Of a stretch of 13,731 nt of DNA, positions 6,848-13,658 are shown in pieces. Both the position numbers and the translations under genes were made by a program. Under the pieces are notes generated by a model. It was not told the origin of the DNA. It did not search any database and saw only the letters and a program-made list of their open reading frames with translations. The stretch is from a bacterium (GTDB taxonomy: Bacteria; JACRDZ01; JAJRWM01), in NCBI GenBank assembly GCA_024276815.1, contig JAJRWM010000193.1:1-13731 (forward strand), in the 5' to 3' direction. Each line of letters starts with the position of its first letter. Within the stretch, counting starts at the first letter, position 1.

Positions 6848-6855
6848 CAATAACC
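6831..6855. repeat. dyad GGTTAT-N13-ATAACC over the promoter candidate
   Basis: Two perfect six-base inverted arms (6831-6836 and 6850-6855) flank the TATGAT -10 candidate. The arms could be an operator for a dimeric regulator or a weak RNA hairpin. A terminator is less likely because the stem is AT-rich, the loop is 13 bases and there is no T run after it. Confidence 0.35.
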
Positions 6856-6929
6856 TTCCTTTACTCATTTCCGCAATTTATTAATTTGGCGTGTGTCGCG
6901 GTCAGGTTCATTTCAACGAAAGGGCGTTA

Positions 6930-7358
6930 GTGTTTAAGCGGGAAAGTGAAGTTACAATTAATTTAAAGAGCGACCCGATTCTGGTTGGCCTGTTACGTTC
7001 TGTGGTCGCCGAGATCGCTTCCAAGATGGGTTTTAACGCGGAGACGATCAACAATATTCAACTTGCCGTGAATGAAGCTCACGCCAACGTAATAAAACAT
7101 ACCTATAAAAAACAGCTTGATAAGGATATTATCGTAAAGTTCCTTATCCGATTTGACAGGTTGGAGATAATTATTAAGGACTTTGGAGAAAAAATCCTTC
7201 CCGACAGCTTTAAATCGCGGCCATTAGACCAGTTGAAAGAGAGTGGTTTAGGCGTCTATCTGATAAAAAGTCTGATGGATGAAGTGAACTATGATACAAT
7301 AGGGCCTGAAGCCGGCACTGAACTCCATCTGGTAAAATATCTAAACAGAGGGGCTTAA
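6930..7358 (+). CDS. RsbW-like anti-sigma factor / serine kinase
   Basis: HATPase domain protein of the RsbW/SpoIIAB class, which in this family sequesters a target (usually a sigma factor) and phosphorylates a STAS-domain antagonist on serine. The 142-residue product is typical in length. The ATP-binding motifs are present: N box LAVNEAHANVIKHTY (Glu49, Asn53), G1 IKDFGEKI (Asp84), G2 ESGLGVYLIKSLMDEV and a final GTELHLVKYL. Start: GTG 6930 has AAAGGG (6919-6924 region) upstream; the frame is open back to a GTG at 6891, but that has no ribosome binding site and adds atypical sequence. The gene ends one base before an out-of-frame ATG and five bases before the next regulator. The STAS protein at 3525 is the obvious partner. 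No sigma factor gene is adjacent, which is unusual for a classical anti-sigma factor. Confidence 0.88.
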   Translation: MFKRESEVTINLKSDPILVGLLRSVVAEIASKMGFNAETINNIQLAVNEAHANVIKHTYKKQLDKDIIVKFLIRFDRLEIIIKDFGEKILPDSFKSRPLDQLKESGLGVYLIKSLMDEVNYDTIGPEAGTELHLVKYLNRGA

Positions 7359-7362
7359 ATGT

Positions 7363-7728
7363 ATGGCAAAAAGGGTTTTGGTCGCGGATGACAGCCGCCT
7401 TATTTTGCGTTTAGCCGCGATGAACCTGGAGAAGGCCGGTTTTGAGGTGATTACCGCGGCAGATGGTTTGGAAGCGTTGGAGCGGGCGAGGGTTGAAAGT
7501 CCTGATTTGATAATCCTGGATATTATGATGCCGGAGATGGATGGATTTGAGGTCTGCCGGCTTTTGAAGGCGGATGTGGCGACCAGTTCCATACCCGTGA
7601 TCTTTCTGACAGCCAGGGGCGAGGAAGAAGATCGGCACCAGGGTATGGATTTTGGCGCCGTCGATTTCGTAACCAAGCCTTTTAGTCCCCGTAAATTAAT
7701 AGAGAAAGTGAACCAGTATTTAACCTAG
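7363..7728 (+). CDS. single-domain response regulator (receiver only)
   Basis: A 121-residue receiver domain without an output domain. Key residues are Asp9/Asp10 in LVADDSRLI, phospho-acceptor Asp53 in IILDIMMPEMDG, Thr83 in IFLTARGEE and Lys105 in FVTKPFSP. It resembles the PleD/DivK/PhoB-type receiver (LDIMMPEMDGFEVC, TARGEEED) more than the CheY at 6427, so it is a distinct regulator rather than a tandem duplicate. ATG 7363 is served by AGAGGGG (7347-7353 region) nine bases upstream; an ATG at 7359 is out of frame. It follows the RsbW-like gene by four bases and precedes the CarD-like gene. CheA or the upstream sensor kinase could be its phosphate donor. It may compete with CheY or act as a phosphate sink, but that is inference. 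Confidence 0.9.
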   Translation: MAKRVLVADDSRLILRLAAMNLEKAGFEVITAADGLEALERARVESPDLIILDIMMPEMDGFEVCRLLKADVATSSIPVIFLTARGEEEDRHQGMDFGAVDFVTKPFSPRKLIEKVNQYLT

Positions 7729-7765
7729 TATTTTTCAAATTACAGTGAGAAAAGAGGCTTGGCTG

Positions 7766-8248
7766 ATGTTTAAAAAAGGGGAGAAAGTGTTCCACTCCTT
7801 ATATGGAGTGATACCCATTGAAGATGTTGAAGTGATTGAAATCAGTGGTGAGCCACAAGAGTTTTATGTGATGTTTACCAAGGGAACCAAGGTGATGGTT
7901 CCGGTCAGAAACTATAAAGAAGCCGGTCTGCGTAAGTTAACCAAATCGAAGGAGATTGATAAAGTTTTGAGCGTAATCCAGAAAGCGGATGAAAGCGCTG
8001 ATATGGATTGGAACGAGCGGTTTAAACTTAACGAAGAGAAGATCAGGAACGGTAAATTCAATGAGTTAGCCGTGGTCGTCCGTGATTTGTACTGGGTGGA
8101 AAAAGAAGTTGGCCTGAATAAAAAAGAAAAAGAAATGTATAATCTGGTGCACCGCTTTCTGGTTGAGGAGTTGGCGTTAGCTAAGCAGGAATCAAAAACC
8201 AACGCGGCGAAAATATTAAACAAGGCGCTCTGGAACAAGGGAAAATAA
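7766..8248 (+). CDS. CarD/CdnL-family RNA polymerase-binding regulator
   Basis: CarD-family proteins bind the RNA polymerase beta subunit through an N-terminal Tudor-like domain (shared with the repair factor Mfd) and act on promoter DNA through a helical C-terminal domain. The 160 residues fit. The N-terminal domain ~1-60 starts MFKKGEKVFHSLYGVIPIEDVE and includes a MVPV strand; the C-terminal part has the conserved DWNERFKLNEEKI (Trp), the VVVRDLYW helix, and LNKKEKEMYNLVHRFLVEEL. Start ATG 7766 begins the family-like MFKKGEKV and has AAGAGG (7752-7757) eight bases upstream; a GTG at 7745 has none. The usual pattern YPxHGVG near the N-terminus is here HSLYGVIPIED, a mild departure. It lies 37 bases after the response regulator and two bases before dprA. 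Confidence 0.88.
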   Translation: MFKKGEKVFHSLYGVIPIEDVEVIEISGEPQEFYVMFTKGTKVMVPVRNYKEAGLRKLTKSKEIDKVLSVIQKADESADMDWNERFKLNEEKIRNGKFNELAVVVRDLYWVEKEVGLNKKEKEMYNLVHRFLVEELALAKQESKTNAAKILNKALWNKGK

Positions 8249-8250
8249 TC

Positions 8251-9375
8251 TTGGATGGGGAGCGCACTTCCTGGCTTAAACTGAACATGGTGTCCGGATT
8301 GTTGCCGGCTGATTTCGGTTTATTGGTCAGGAACTTTGGTAGCGCTTGCGGAGTTTTTGAGGCTTCCGCCCGTGCTTTGAGGGATGTTTTAGATAAAGAA
8401 AACGTCATTGAAAAGATCAAAAAATTTTCTGACTATTATGATATTGACGCGGAATTAAGGTTCATAAAAGAAAAACAAATAAATATTTTCATCCTGCCTG
8501 ATGATGATTATCCTGAACCCTTAAGAGATATTAGCGATCCTCCCCCCGTTCTGTATGTCGAGGGAGATATCCATCCGGTTGATCGGGCCAGTGTCGCCGT
8601 TGTCGGTTCAAGAAGGGCGACTCCCTATGGCGTTATGGTGGCGGAAAAAATCTCGTCGCAGTTGGCGGAGAGGGGGATTACGGTTATCAGCGGTTTCGCT
8701 GTGGGAATCGATTCGGCCGCTCACAGGGGAGCGCTGGCAAGCTATGGGCGAACCTTGGCTTCGTTAGGTTGTGGCTTGAATCGCAATTACCCGGCTGGTA
8801 ATTACCGCCTGGGGCGGAGAATTGTGGAAAATGGCGCTCTAATCAGCGAGTTTCCTATGCAGGCTGAACCGTTGCCCTTCAACTTTCCTCGCCGCAACCG
8901 CATCATCAGTGGTTTGAGTTTGGGCGCTTGTGTGGTTGAGGCCGCTGAAAGAAGCGGAGCTTTATTAACCGCCAATATCGCACTTGAGCAAAACCGGGAA
9001 GTTTTCGCGGTGCCGGGCAATATTAATTCCAGGTATTCCAGAGGCGCCAACGAATTAATCAAGGCCGGCGCCAAATTAGTGAATTGTTGCCAGGATATTA
9101 TCGACGAGCTTGAGCCGAAGCTGAAACAGCTTGGCCTGTCATTAAAAGTGGAATCATCACAATACCCTCAACCGGAAAATGACGCGGAAAAGTCCTTATG
9201 TGAAATCCTGGCGGGGCAGCCGAAAACGATTGATGAAATAATCTGCCTTAAACGGGAACCGCCTGATAAAATCCTGGGCTTGTTGTCGATGATGGAACTC
9301 AAAGGGCTGGTTAAGCAGTTCCCCGGCAAAGTTTTCGCGCTGGAACACGAGAGTGTTGTTGAGGAAAAAAAATAA
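8251..9375 (+). CDS. dprA: DNA processing protein DprA/Smf
   Basis: Rossmann-like DNA-binding protein that loads RecA onto incoming single-stranded DNA during transformation and is also widespread in non-competent bacteria. The 374 residues cover an N-terminal helical region (~1-75), the DprA core (~85-290) and a C-terminal winged helix (~310-365). Core motifs: VAVVGSRRATPYG, ITVISGFAVGIDSAAHRGAL, LASLGCGLNRNYPAGN, ALISEFP, NFPRRNRIISGLS, VVEAAERSGALLTAN, VFAVPGNINSRYSRGAN and IKAGAKLV. The start TTG 8251 is chosen because the N-terminal WLKLNMVSG segment is family sequence and AAGGG lies about ten bases upstream; ATG 8287 is the next choice. It begins two bases after carD, so it is probably translated from the same mRNA. 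topA follows after ~107 bases. Confidence 0.95.
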   Translation: MDGERTSWLKLNMVSGLLPADFGLLVRNFGSACGVFEASARALRDVLDKENVIEKIKKFSDYYDIDAELRFIKEKQINIFILPDDDYPEPLRDISDPPPVLYVEGDIHPVDRASVAVVGSRRATPYGVMVAEKISSQLAERGITVISGFAVGIDSAAHRGALASYGRTLASLGCGLNRNYPAGNYRLGRRIVENGALISEFPMQAEPLPFNFPRRNRIISGLSLGACVVEAAERSGALLTANIALEQNREVFAVPGNINSRYSRGANELIKAGAKLVNCCQDIIDELEPKLKQLGLSLKVESSQYPQPENDAEKSLCEILAGQPKTIDEIICLKREPPDKILGLLSMMELKGLVKQFPGKVFALEHESVVEEKK

Positions 9376-9401
9376 ACATATTCTGATTATACAGTTATAA
9401 T
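9373..9401 (+). promoter_or_regulatory. promoter candidate for topA
   Basis: A perfect TATAAT (9396-9401) is preceded by TAAACA (9373-9378, four of six matches to TTGACA) at the ideal 17-base spacing. The -35 overlaps the dprA stop codon. The site lies ~80 bases before the topA start and would give a leader of ~75 bases. Confidence 0.5.
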
Positions 9402-9482
9402 ACCAGCAACTAATCTTAAATTCATCTTCGGCGAAAAATTCTGTTTGCGCTGAAACATGGTGGAATGACGGAAGGATGTAAA

Positions 9483-11705
9483 GTGAGCAAATCATTGGTG
9501 ATTGTTGAGTCTCCGGCCAAGGCTAAAACTATTAATAAATTTTTGGGAGCCAATTATCAGGTAATTGCCTGTAACGGGCATATCAGGGATTTGCCGGTAA
9601 AACGTATCGGGGTTGATGTTAATGACGATTTTAAACCGGCGTATGAGATTATCAAGGGTAAAAAGCGTATCGTTAGCGAGATCAAAAAAAAGGCTGAGTT
9701 GGCCAAGGAAGTTTTATTGGCCGCTGACCATGATCGTGAAGGCGAGGCGATTTGCTGGCATTTGAAAAGTGTGATTGGCAAGAAAGCGCCGGTAGCGCGG
9801 GTTTTATTTAACGAGATAACCAAAAACGCCATCCAGGAGGCGATCCTGAAACCATCGGATATCTGTGAGCCGAGGGTGCAAGCCCAGCAGGCCCGCCGCA
9901 TACTGGATCGGTTGGTTGGCTATATGATAAGTCCCCTTTTGTGGAGCAAGGTGCGCGCCGGTTTGAGCGCCGGGAGGGTTCAGTCGGTCGCTTTACGGAT
10001 CATTTGTGAACGGGAAAAGGAAATTTTGGCGTTTGTGCCTGAGGAATACTGGAATATTACGGCCAGTCTTGTTAATCATGAGCAGCAGGACTTAGAGGCG
10101 AAACTGGTAAAAATAAACAATAAAAAAGCTGAGATCAGAAACGAAGCTGAAGCGAAAAAAGTTGTGGACGAGTCAAAGGCCGGTAATTTTATTGTTGAAG
10201 ATGTTGTCAAGAAGAAAAAACAGAGGAAATCGCCGGTACCTTTTACCACCAGTAAACTCCAGCAAAGGGCGACTCAAAAGCTGGGGTTTTCGCCCAAAAG
10301 AACGATGATGATCGCTCAGCAGTTGTATGAGGGGCTTGATATCGGCGAAACTACTGTTGGTCTGATAACCTATATGCGGACTGATTCAATACGGATCGCC
10401 GGGGAAGCTGTTCACGAATGTCTGGCTTACATCGAAAAAGAGTATGGCAGGGACTACTTGCCCGCTAAGCCTAAAATATTCAAGAATAAAAAGGGCGCCC
10501 AGGACGCTCATGAAGCGATCCGCCCGACCTCGCTGCAACGTAATCCTGAAAAGCTTAAGAGGCACCTGTCCGCTGATCAATATAAGCTGTATAAGTTGAT
10601 CTGGAACTGTTTTATCGCCTCACAAATGAAAAACGCCCAGGTCGAGATGACAACTGTAAATATTAAGAACGGGATTTATCTCTACCGGATAACCGGTCAG
10701 GTCATTCTCTTTGATGGTTACTTGAGGGTTTACCGTGAAAATGATGATAAAGAAGAGGGGTTATTACCTAAAATCGAGGTCAAAGAAGAGCTGACATTGA
10801 AAGAAATTCTGCCCTCACAGCATTTTACCAAGCCGCCGCCGCGTTTTACCGACGCGACTCTGGTCAAGGAACTGGAAGAAAACGGTATCGGCCGGCCGAG
10901 CACTTACGCCGCGATCCTGGATATCATCGAGAACCGTGATTATGTGAAAAAAGAGAAACGAACCTTTTTCCCCACTGAAATTGGTCTGAAGGTTTCTCAA
11001 CTTTTAACTGAGAATTTTCCTGATATTCTGAATATTAAATTCACCGCTGAAATGGAAGAGAAGCTGGACGAGGTCGAGGTCGGGAAAAAGGAAAGCCTGG
11101 ATCTTCTCAGACAGTTCTATACTCCTTTTGACAAGGCGCTCAAAGAGGCCCGGGAAAACATGACTAATCTTAAAAAAGACCTGGAAGAGAAAACTGACAT
11201 AGTTTGCGAAAAATGCGGCGCTGTTATGGTAACCCGCTGGGGTCGAAACGGCAAATTTATCGCCTGTCCCAATTTCCCCAAGTGTAAAAATACCAAGTCG
11301 TTGGAAGAAACTCTGCCTGAAAGCGAAAAAGAAACGCCGCCGGTTGATATCAAGTGTGAAAAATGCGGCGGCCAGATGATTGTTAAATCCAGTCGCTACG
11401 GCAAGTTTCTCGCCTGCGAAAATTATCCCAAATGCAAGAATAGTAAACCAATGCCCACCGGCACAACCTGCCCTAACGACGGTGGCGGCGGCGATATCGG
11501 TTCAATGCGGAGCAAAAAGGGGCGTACTTATTACGGTTGCAGCAATTACCCCAAATGTGACTTCCGCAGCTGGGATAAACCGGTAAACCGGGATTGTCCT
11601 GAATGTGGTAATAATTATCTGGTGGAAAAGACCACCAAGGCAGAGGGTAAAAATTTAATCTGTCTGAACAAAGACTGTAATTATAAGCTTCCTCTAAGTG
11701 ATTGA
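9483..11705 (+). CDS. topA: DNA topoisomerase I (type IA)
   Basis: Relaxes negative supercoils by single-strand passage through a covalent tyrosine link. The 740-residue product has the Toprim domain at the start (LVIVESPAKAKTINKFLG; metal-binding DHDREGEA), then SAGRVQSVALR, the active-site TVGLITYMRTDSIR (Tyr297 from this start), HEAIRPTS, and FTDATLVKELEENGIGRPST. After ~residue 575 come C-terminal Cys-rich ribbons: CEKCG...CPNFPKC, CEKCG...CENYPKC, a third incomplete one (see findings), and CPECG...CLNKDC. Start: GTG 9483 has GGAAGG (9470-9475) seven bases upstream and begins right at the conserved N-terminus; ATG 9465 would add six unconserved residues and has poor spacing. Pairing with dprA is the usual Firmicutes order; the frequent next gene, trmFO, is not here. 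Confidence 0.97.
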   Translation: MSKSLVIVESPAKAKTINKFLGANYQVIACNGHIRDLPVKRIGVDVNDDFKPAYEIIKGKKRIVSEIKKKAELAKEVLLAADHDREGEAICWHLKSVIGKKAPVARVLFNEITKNAIQEAILKPSDICEPRVQAQQARRILDRLVGYMISPLLWSKVRAGLSAGRVQSVALRIICEREKEILAFVPEEYWNITASLVNHEQQDLEAKLVKINNKKAEIRNEAEAKKVVDESKAGNFIVEDVVKKKKQRKSPVPFTTSKLQQRATQKLGFSPKRTMMIAQQLYEGLDIGETTVGLITYMRTDSIRIAGEAVHECLAYIEKEYGRDYLPAKPKIFKNKKGAQDAHEAIRPTSLQRNPEKLKRHLSADQYKLYKLIWNCFIASQMKNAQVEMTTVNIKNGIYLYRITGQVILFDGYLRVYRENDDKEEGLLPKIEVKEELTLKEILPSQHFTKPPPRFTDATLVKELEENGIGRPSTYAAILDIIENRDYVKKEKRTFFPTEIGLKVSQLLTENFPDILNIKFTAEMEEKLDEVEVGKKESLDLLRQFYTPFDKALKEARENMTNLKKDLEEKTDIVCEKCGAVMVTRWGRNGKFIACPNFPKCKNTKSLEETLPESEKETPPVDIKCEKCGGQMIVKSSRYGKFLACENYPKCKNSKPMPTGTTCPNDGGGGDIGSMRSKKGRTYYGCSNYPKCDFRSWDKPVNRDCPECGNNYLVEKTTKAEGKNLICLNKDCNYKLPLSD

Positions 11706-11706
11706 T

Positions 11707-12501
11707 ATGGTAAATCCCGTTCAGCGTTGTCAGGTAACGTTTATTCCCTCGAACAAACAAGTTATGGTGCCCAGGGGAACTGTTCTCTTAAAGGCCGCCA
11801 ATTTAATTGATGAACATATCAACGCTTCCTGCGGCGGCAAAGGTACCTGCGGCAAATGCCGGGTTATTATCGAAGAGGGTAGTTTTAATACCTCGGAGAC
11901 TCCTTTCCTGAGTAAGAAAGAGCGCGCCGAAGGGTATGTGTTGGCCTGCCTGACTTTGATCGAGAGTGATTTGAAAGTACGCATACCGGCTGAGTCCATG
12001 ATGGGCAAAGGCCAGATGCTGGAAACCAAAAATGTTTGGCGGCCGCAAATAGAAGTTGGTCACTGGGAGTTAAAACCCCGCACCTGTAAACAGGTAATAA
12101 AACTGCCCCCTCCCTCCTTAAGCGATAACCGCAGTGATTTTGACCGTCTGGTGACTTCCCTGAAGCAAGCCGGAATTGAAACCTGTAATCTTTGTACCAA
12201 CGCCTATATCCTGCGTAAACTTGGCCGGATTGTCCGGGAAAAAGATTGGGAAGTAACCGTTACCTTGATGGATATCTTTGGCCGGCAGGAAATAATTGAT
12301 ATCAGCGCGGGAAAAGAGACTGGCCGGCATTATGGATTGGCTATTGATATCGGCACGACCACGATCGCCGTTTACCTGATTGATCTCATCGAAGGGGAAA
12401 TTGTCACGGTCGCTTCTGATTACAATGCTCAAATGAGCTGTGGTGAGGATATTATTTCCCGCATTGTTTTTCAACTGAGGGCAACGGCCTGGAAAAGTTA
12501 A
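11707..12501 (+). CDS. corrinoid-activation protein (RACo-like), N-terminal part
   Basis: N-terminal part of a COG3894-type protein: a plant-type [2Fe-2S] ferredoxin domain joined to an ASKHA ATPase domain. Characterised relatives (RACo, RamA-like activators) use ATP to drive reduction of inactive Co(II) corrinoid proteins in the Wood-Ljungdahl pathway or in methyl transfer. Seen here from ATG 11707: the cluster motif CGGKGTCGKC plus a later Cys (Cys42, 48, 51, 81), a linker region ~95-200 with ETCNLCTNAY, and the phosphate-1 loop GLAIDIGTTT (~210-219) with NAQMSCGEDIISRIVF. After that the frame runs into non-family residues (QLRATAWKS) and a TAA at 12499-12501. GTG 11698, overlapping topA, is an alternative start; neither has a good ribosome binding site. 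The product stops early in the ASKHA domain. Confidence 0.87.
   Translation: MVNPVQRCQVTFIPSNKQVMVPRGTVLLKAANLIDEHINASCGGKGTCGKCRVIIEEGSFNTSETPFLSKKERAEGYVLACLTLIESDLKVRIPAESMMGKGQMLETKNVWRPQIEVGHWELKPRTCKQVIKLPPPSLSDNRSDFDRLVTSLKQAGIETCNLCTNAYILRKLGRIVREKDWEVTVTLMDIFGRQEIIDISAGKETGRHYGLAIDIGTTTIAVYLIDLIEGEIVTVASDYNAQMSCGEDIISRIVFQLRATAWKS
12467..12471 (+). other. T5 run at the frameshift in the RACo-like gene
   Basis: Upstream frame: ATT GTT TTT CAA. The conserved downstream frame resumes as TCA ACT GAG GGC from 12471. Restoring a sixth T gives IVFSTEGNGLEKL, so a one-base deletion (or a -1 slip of the TTT codon) at this run explains the break exactly. Confidence 0.8.
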
Positions 12502-13658
12502 ACCATCTTGTCCTGAAAACAATAAACAATTTGATAACCCGGGTGGTTAAGGACGCCGGGATAAAAATTCGCTGGATTGAGGGTGTCGTGGCCGCCGGCA
12601 ATACGACCATGAGTCATCTCTTTCTGGGCATTGATCCCGCTCACATCAGGGAGGAACCGTATATTCCCACAGCTACCGTCTTTCCTTTTTTCCGGGCCGG
12701 AGAACTGGGGTTACGGATTAAACCTAACGCCAATGTTTATTGTATGCCCTGTGTTTCCAGTTACATCGGCGGCGATATAACGGCCGGCGTCTTAGCCGCC
12801 GAGATTCATAACTCGGACGACCTGATTATGTTTATTGATATCGGGACCAACGGTGAAATTGTGCTGGGTAGCAAGGAATGGATGGTTGCCGCCTCCTGTT
12901 CGGCTGGTCCGGCTTTTGAGGGTGGAGGCATTAAAAACGGCGTGAGAGCTATCGAAGGCGCTATCGAGGGTGCTTATATTGATCCCAAGAATTTCGAGCC
13001 GGTAATCAAAACGATTGGGAACAAGAAAGCGATTGGTATTTGCGGTTCCGGTATTATTGAAATCGTTTCGGAGTTGTTTTTAAGCGGAATAATTAATCGC
13101 AAGGGAAAGATCAACCGGGAGCTAGCAACCGCCAGGGTCCGGGAAGGTGAAGACGGCTGGGAATATGTTATCGTCTGGAACAAAGAGTCCGGCATTGGTT
13201 CTGATGTTGTCATAACCGAGCCTGATATCGACAATATCATTCGCACCAAGGGGGCTATTTACGCTGGTTTCTCATATTTATTAAAAACGACCGGTTTATC
13301 CTTCGGTGATGTGGACCAGTTCCTGATTGCCGGCGGCTTCGGTAATTATCTAGATATTGAGAAGGGGATCATTCTTGGTCTTTTCCCGGAGATACCGGTC
13401 AATAAATTCAAATACCTGGGCAACACATCAATAACCGGCGCTTATTTAACGCTGCTTTCCAAAAACATGCAGGACAAAGCGCAGGTTATCTCGCATCAGA
13501 TAACCTACCTGGAGTTGAGCGCTTCTCCTGACTTTATGCACGAATATCTATCGGCGTTATTCTTGCCTCACACTGATATTAACAAATTTCCAATAGTCGC
13601 CAAAGCTCTTGAGGGTAAGCTTGACATTCTTGATGAGCTTAAGAATAACAATTCATAA
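12471..13658 (+). CDS. corrinoid-activation protein (RACo-like), C-terminal part in -1 frame
   Basis: The rest of the gene, one frame back. Before the first usable start codon (TTG 12531) the frame reads STEGNGLEKLNHLVLKTI, which continues the family pattern after SRIVF, so the coding region is one gene broken by a frameshift. ASKHA motifs: VVAAGNTTMSHLFLG, FIDIGTNGEIVLG (phosphate-2), SCSAGPAFEGGGIKNG, IGICGSGIIEIVSELF (adenosine) and FLIAGGFGNYLDIEKGI. With one base restored the protein is ~650 residues, close to characterised RACo length (~630). Neither the TTG at 12531 nor a later ATG has a ribosome binding site, so separate translation is unlikely. The gene stops at TAA 13656-13658 with no clear terminator. 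The corrinoid partner is unknown; no methyltransferase or CODH/ACS gene is in the window. Confidence 0.85.
   Translation, partial: STEGNGLEKLNHLVLKTINNLITRVVKDAGIKIRWIEGVVAAGNTTMSHLFLGIDPAHIREEPYIPTATVFPFFRAGELGLRIKPNANVYCMPCVSSYIGGDITAGVLAAEIHNSDDLIMFIDIGTNGEIVLGSKEWMVAASCSAGPAFEGGGIKNGVRAIEGAIEGAYIDPKNFEPVIKTIGNKKAIGICGSGIIEIVSELFLSGIINRKGKINRELATARVREGEDGWEYVIVWNKESGIGSDVVITEPDIDNIIRTKGAIYAGFSYLLKTTGLSFGDVDQFLIAGGFGNYLDIEKGIILGLFPEIPVNKFKYLGNTSITGAYLTLLSKNMQDKAQVISHQITYLELSASPDFMHEYLSALFLPHTDINKFPIVAKALEGKLDILDELKNNNS

Noticed and set aside
6831-6855. Rho-independent terminator after cheY
   Set aside because: The stem is short and AT-rich, the loop is 13 bases, and no uridine tract follows.
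6891-6929. Upstream GTG start for the RsbW-like gene
   Set aside because: No ribosome binding site, and the added 13 residues are not family-like; GTG 6930 has AAAGGG upstream.
7363-7728. Second response regulator as a tandem duplicate of cheY
   Set aside because: The two receivers differ in the motifs around the switch residue and phospho-site and share only the general receiver pattern.
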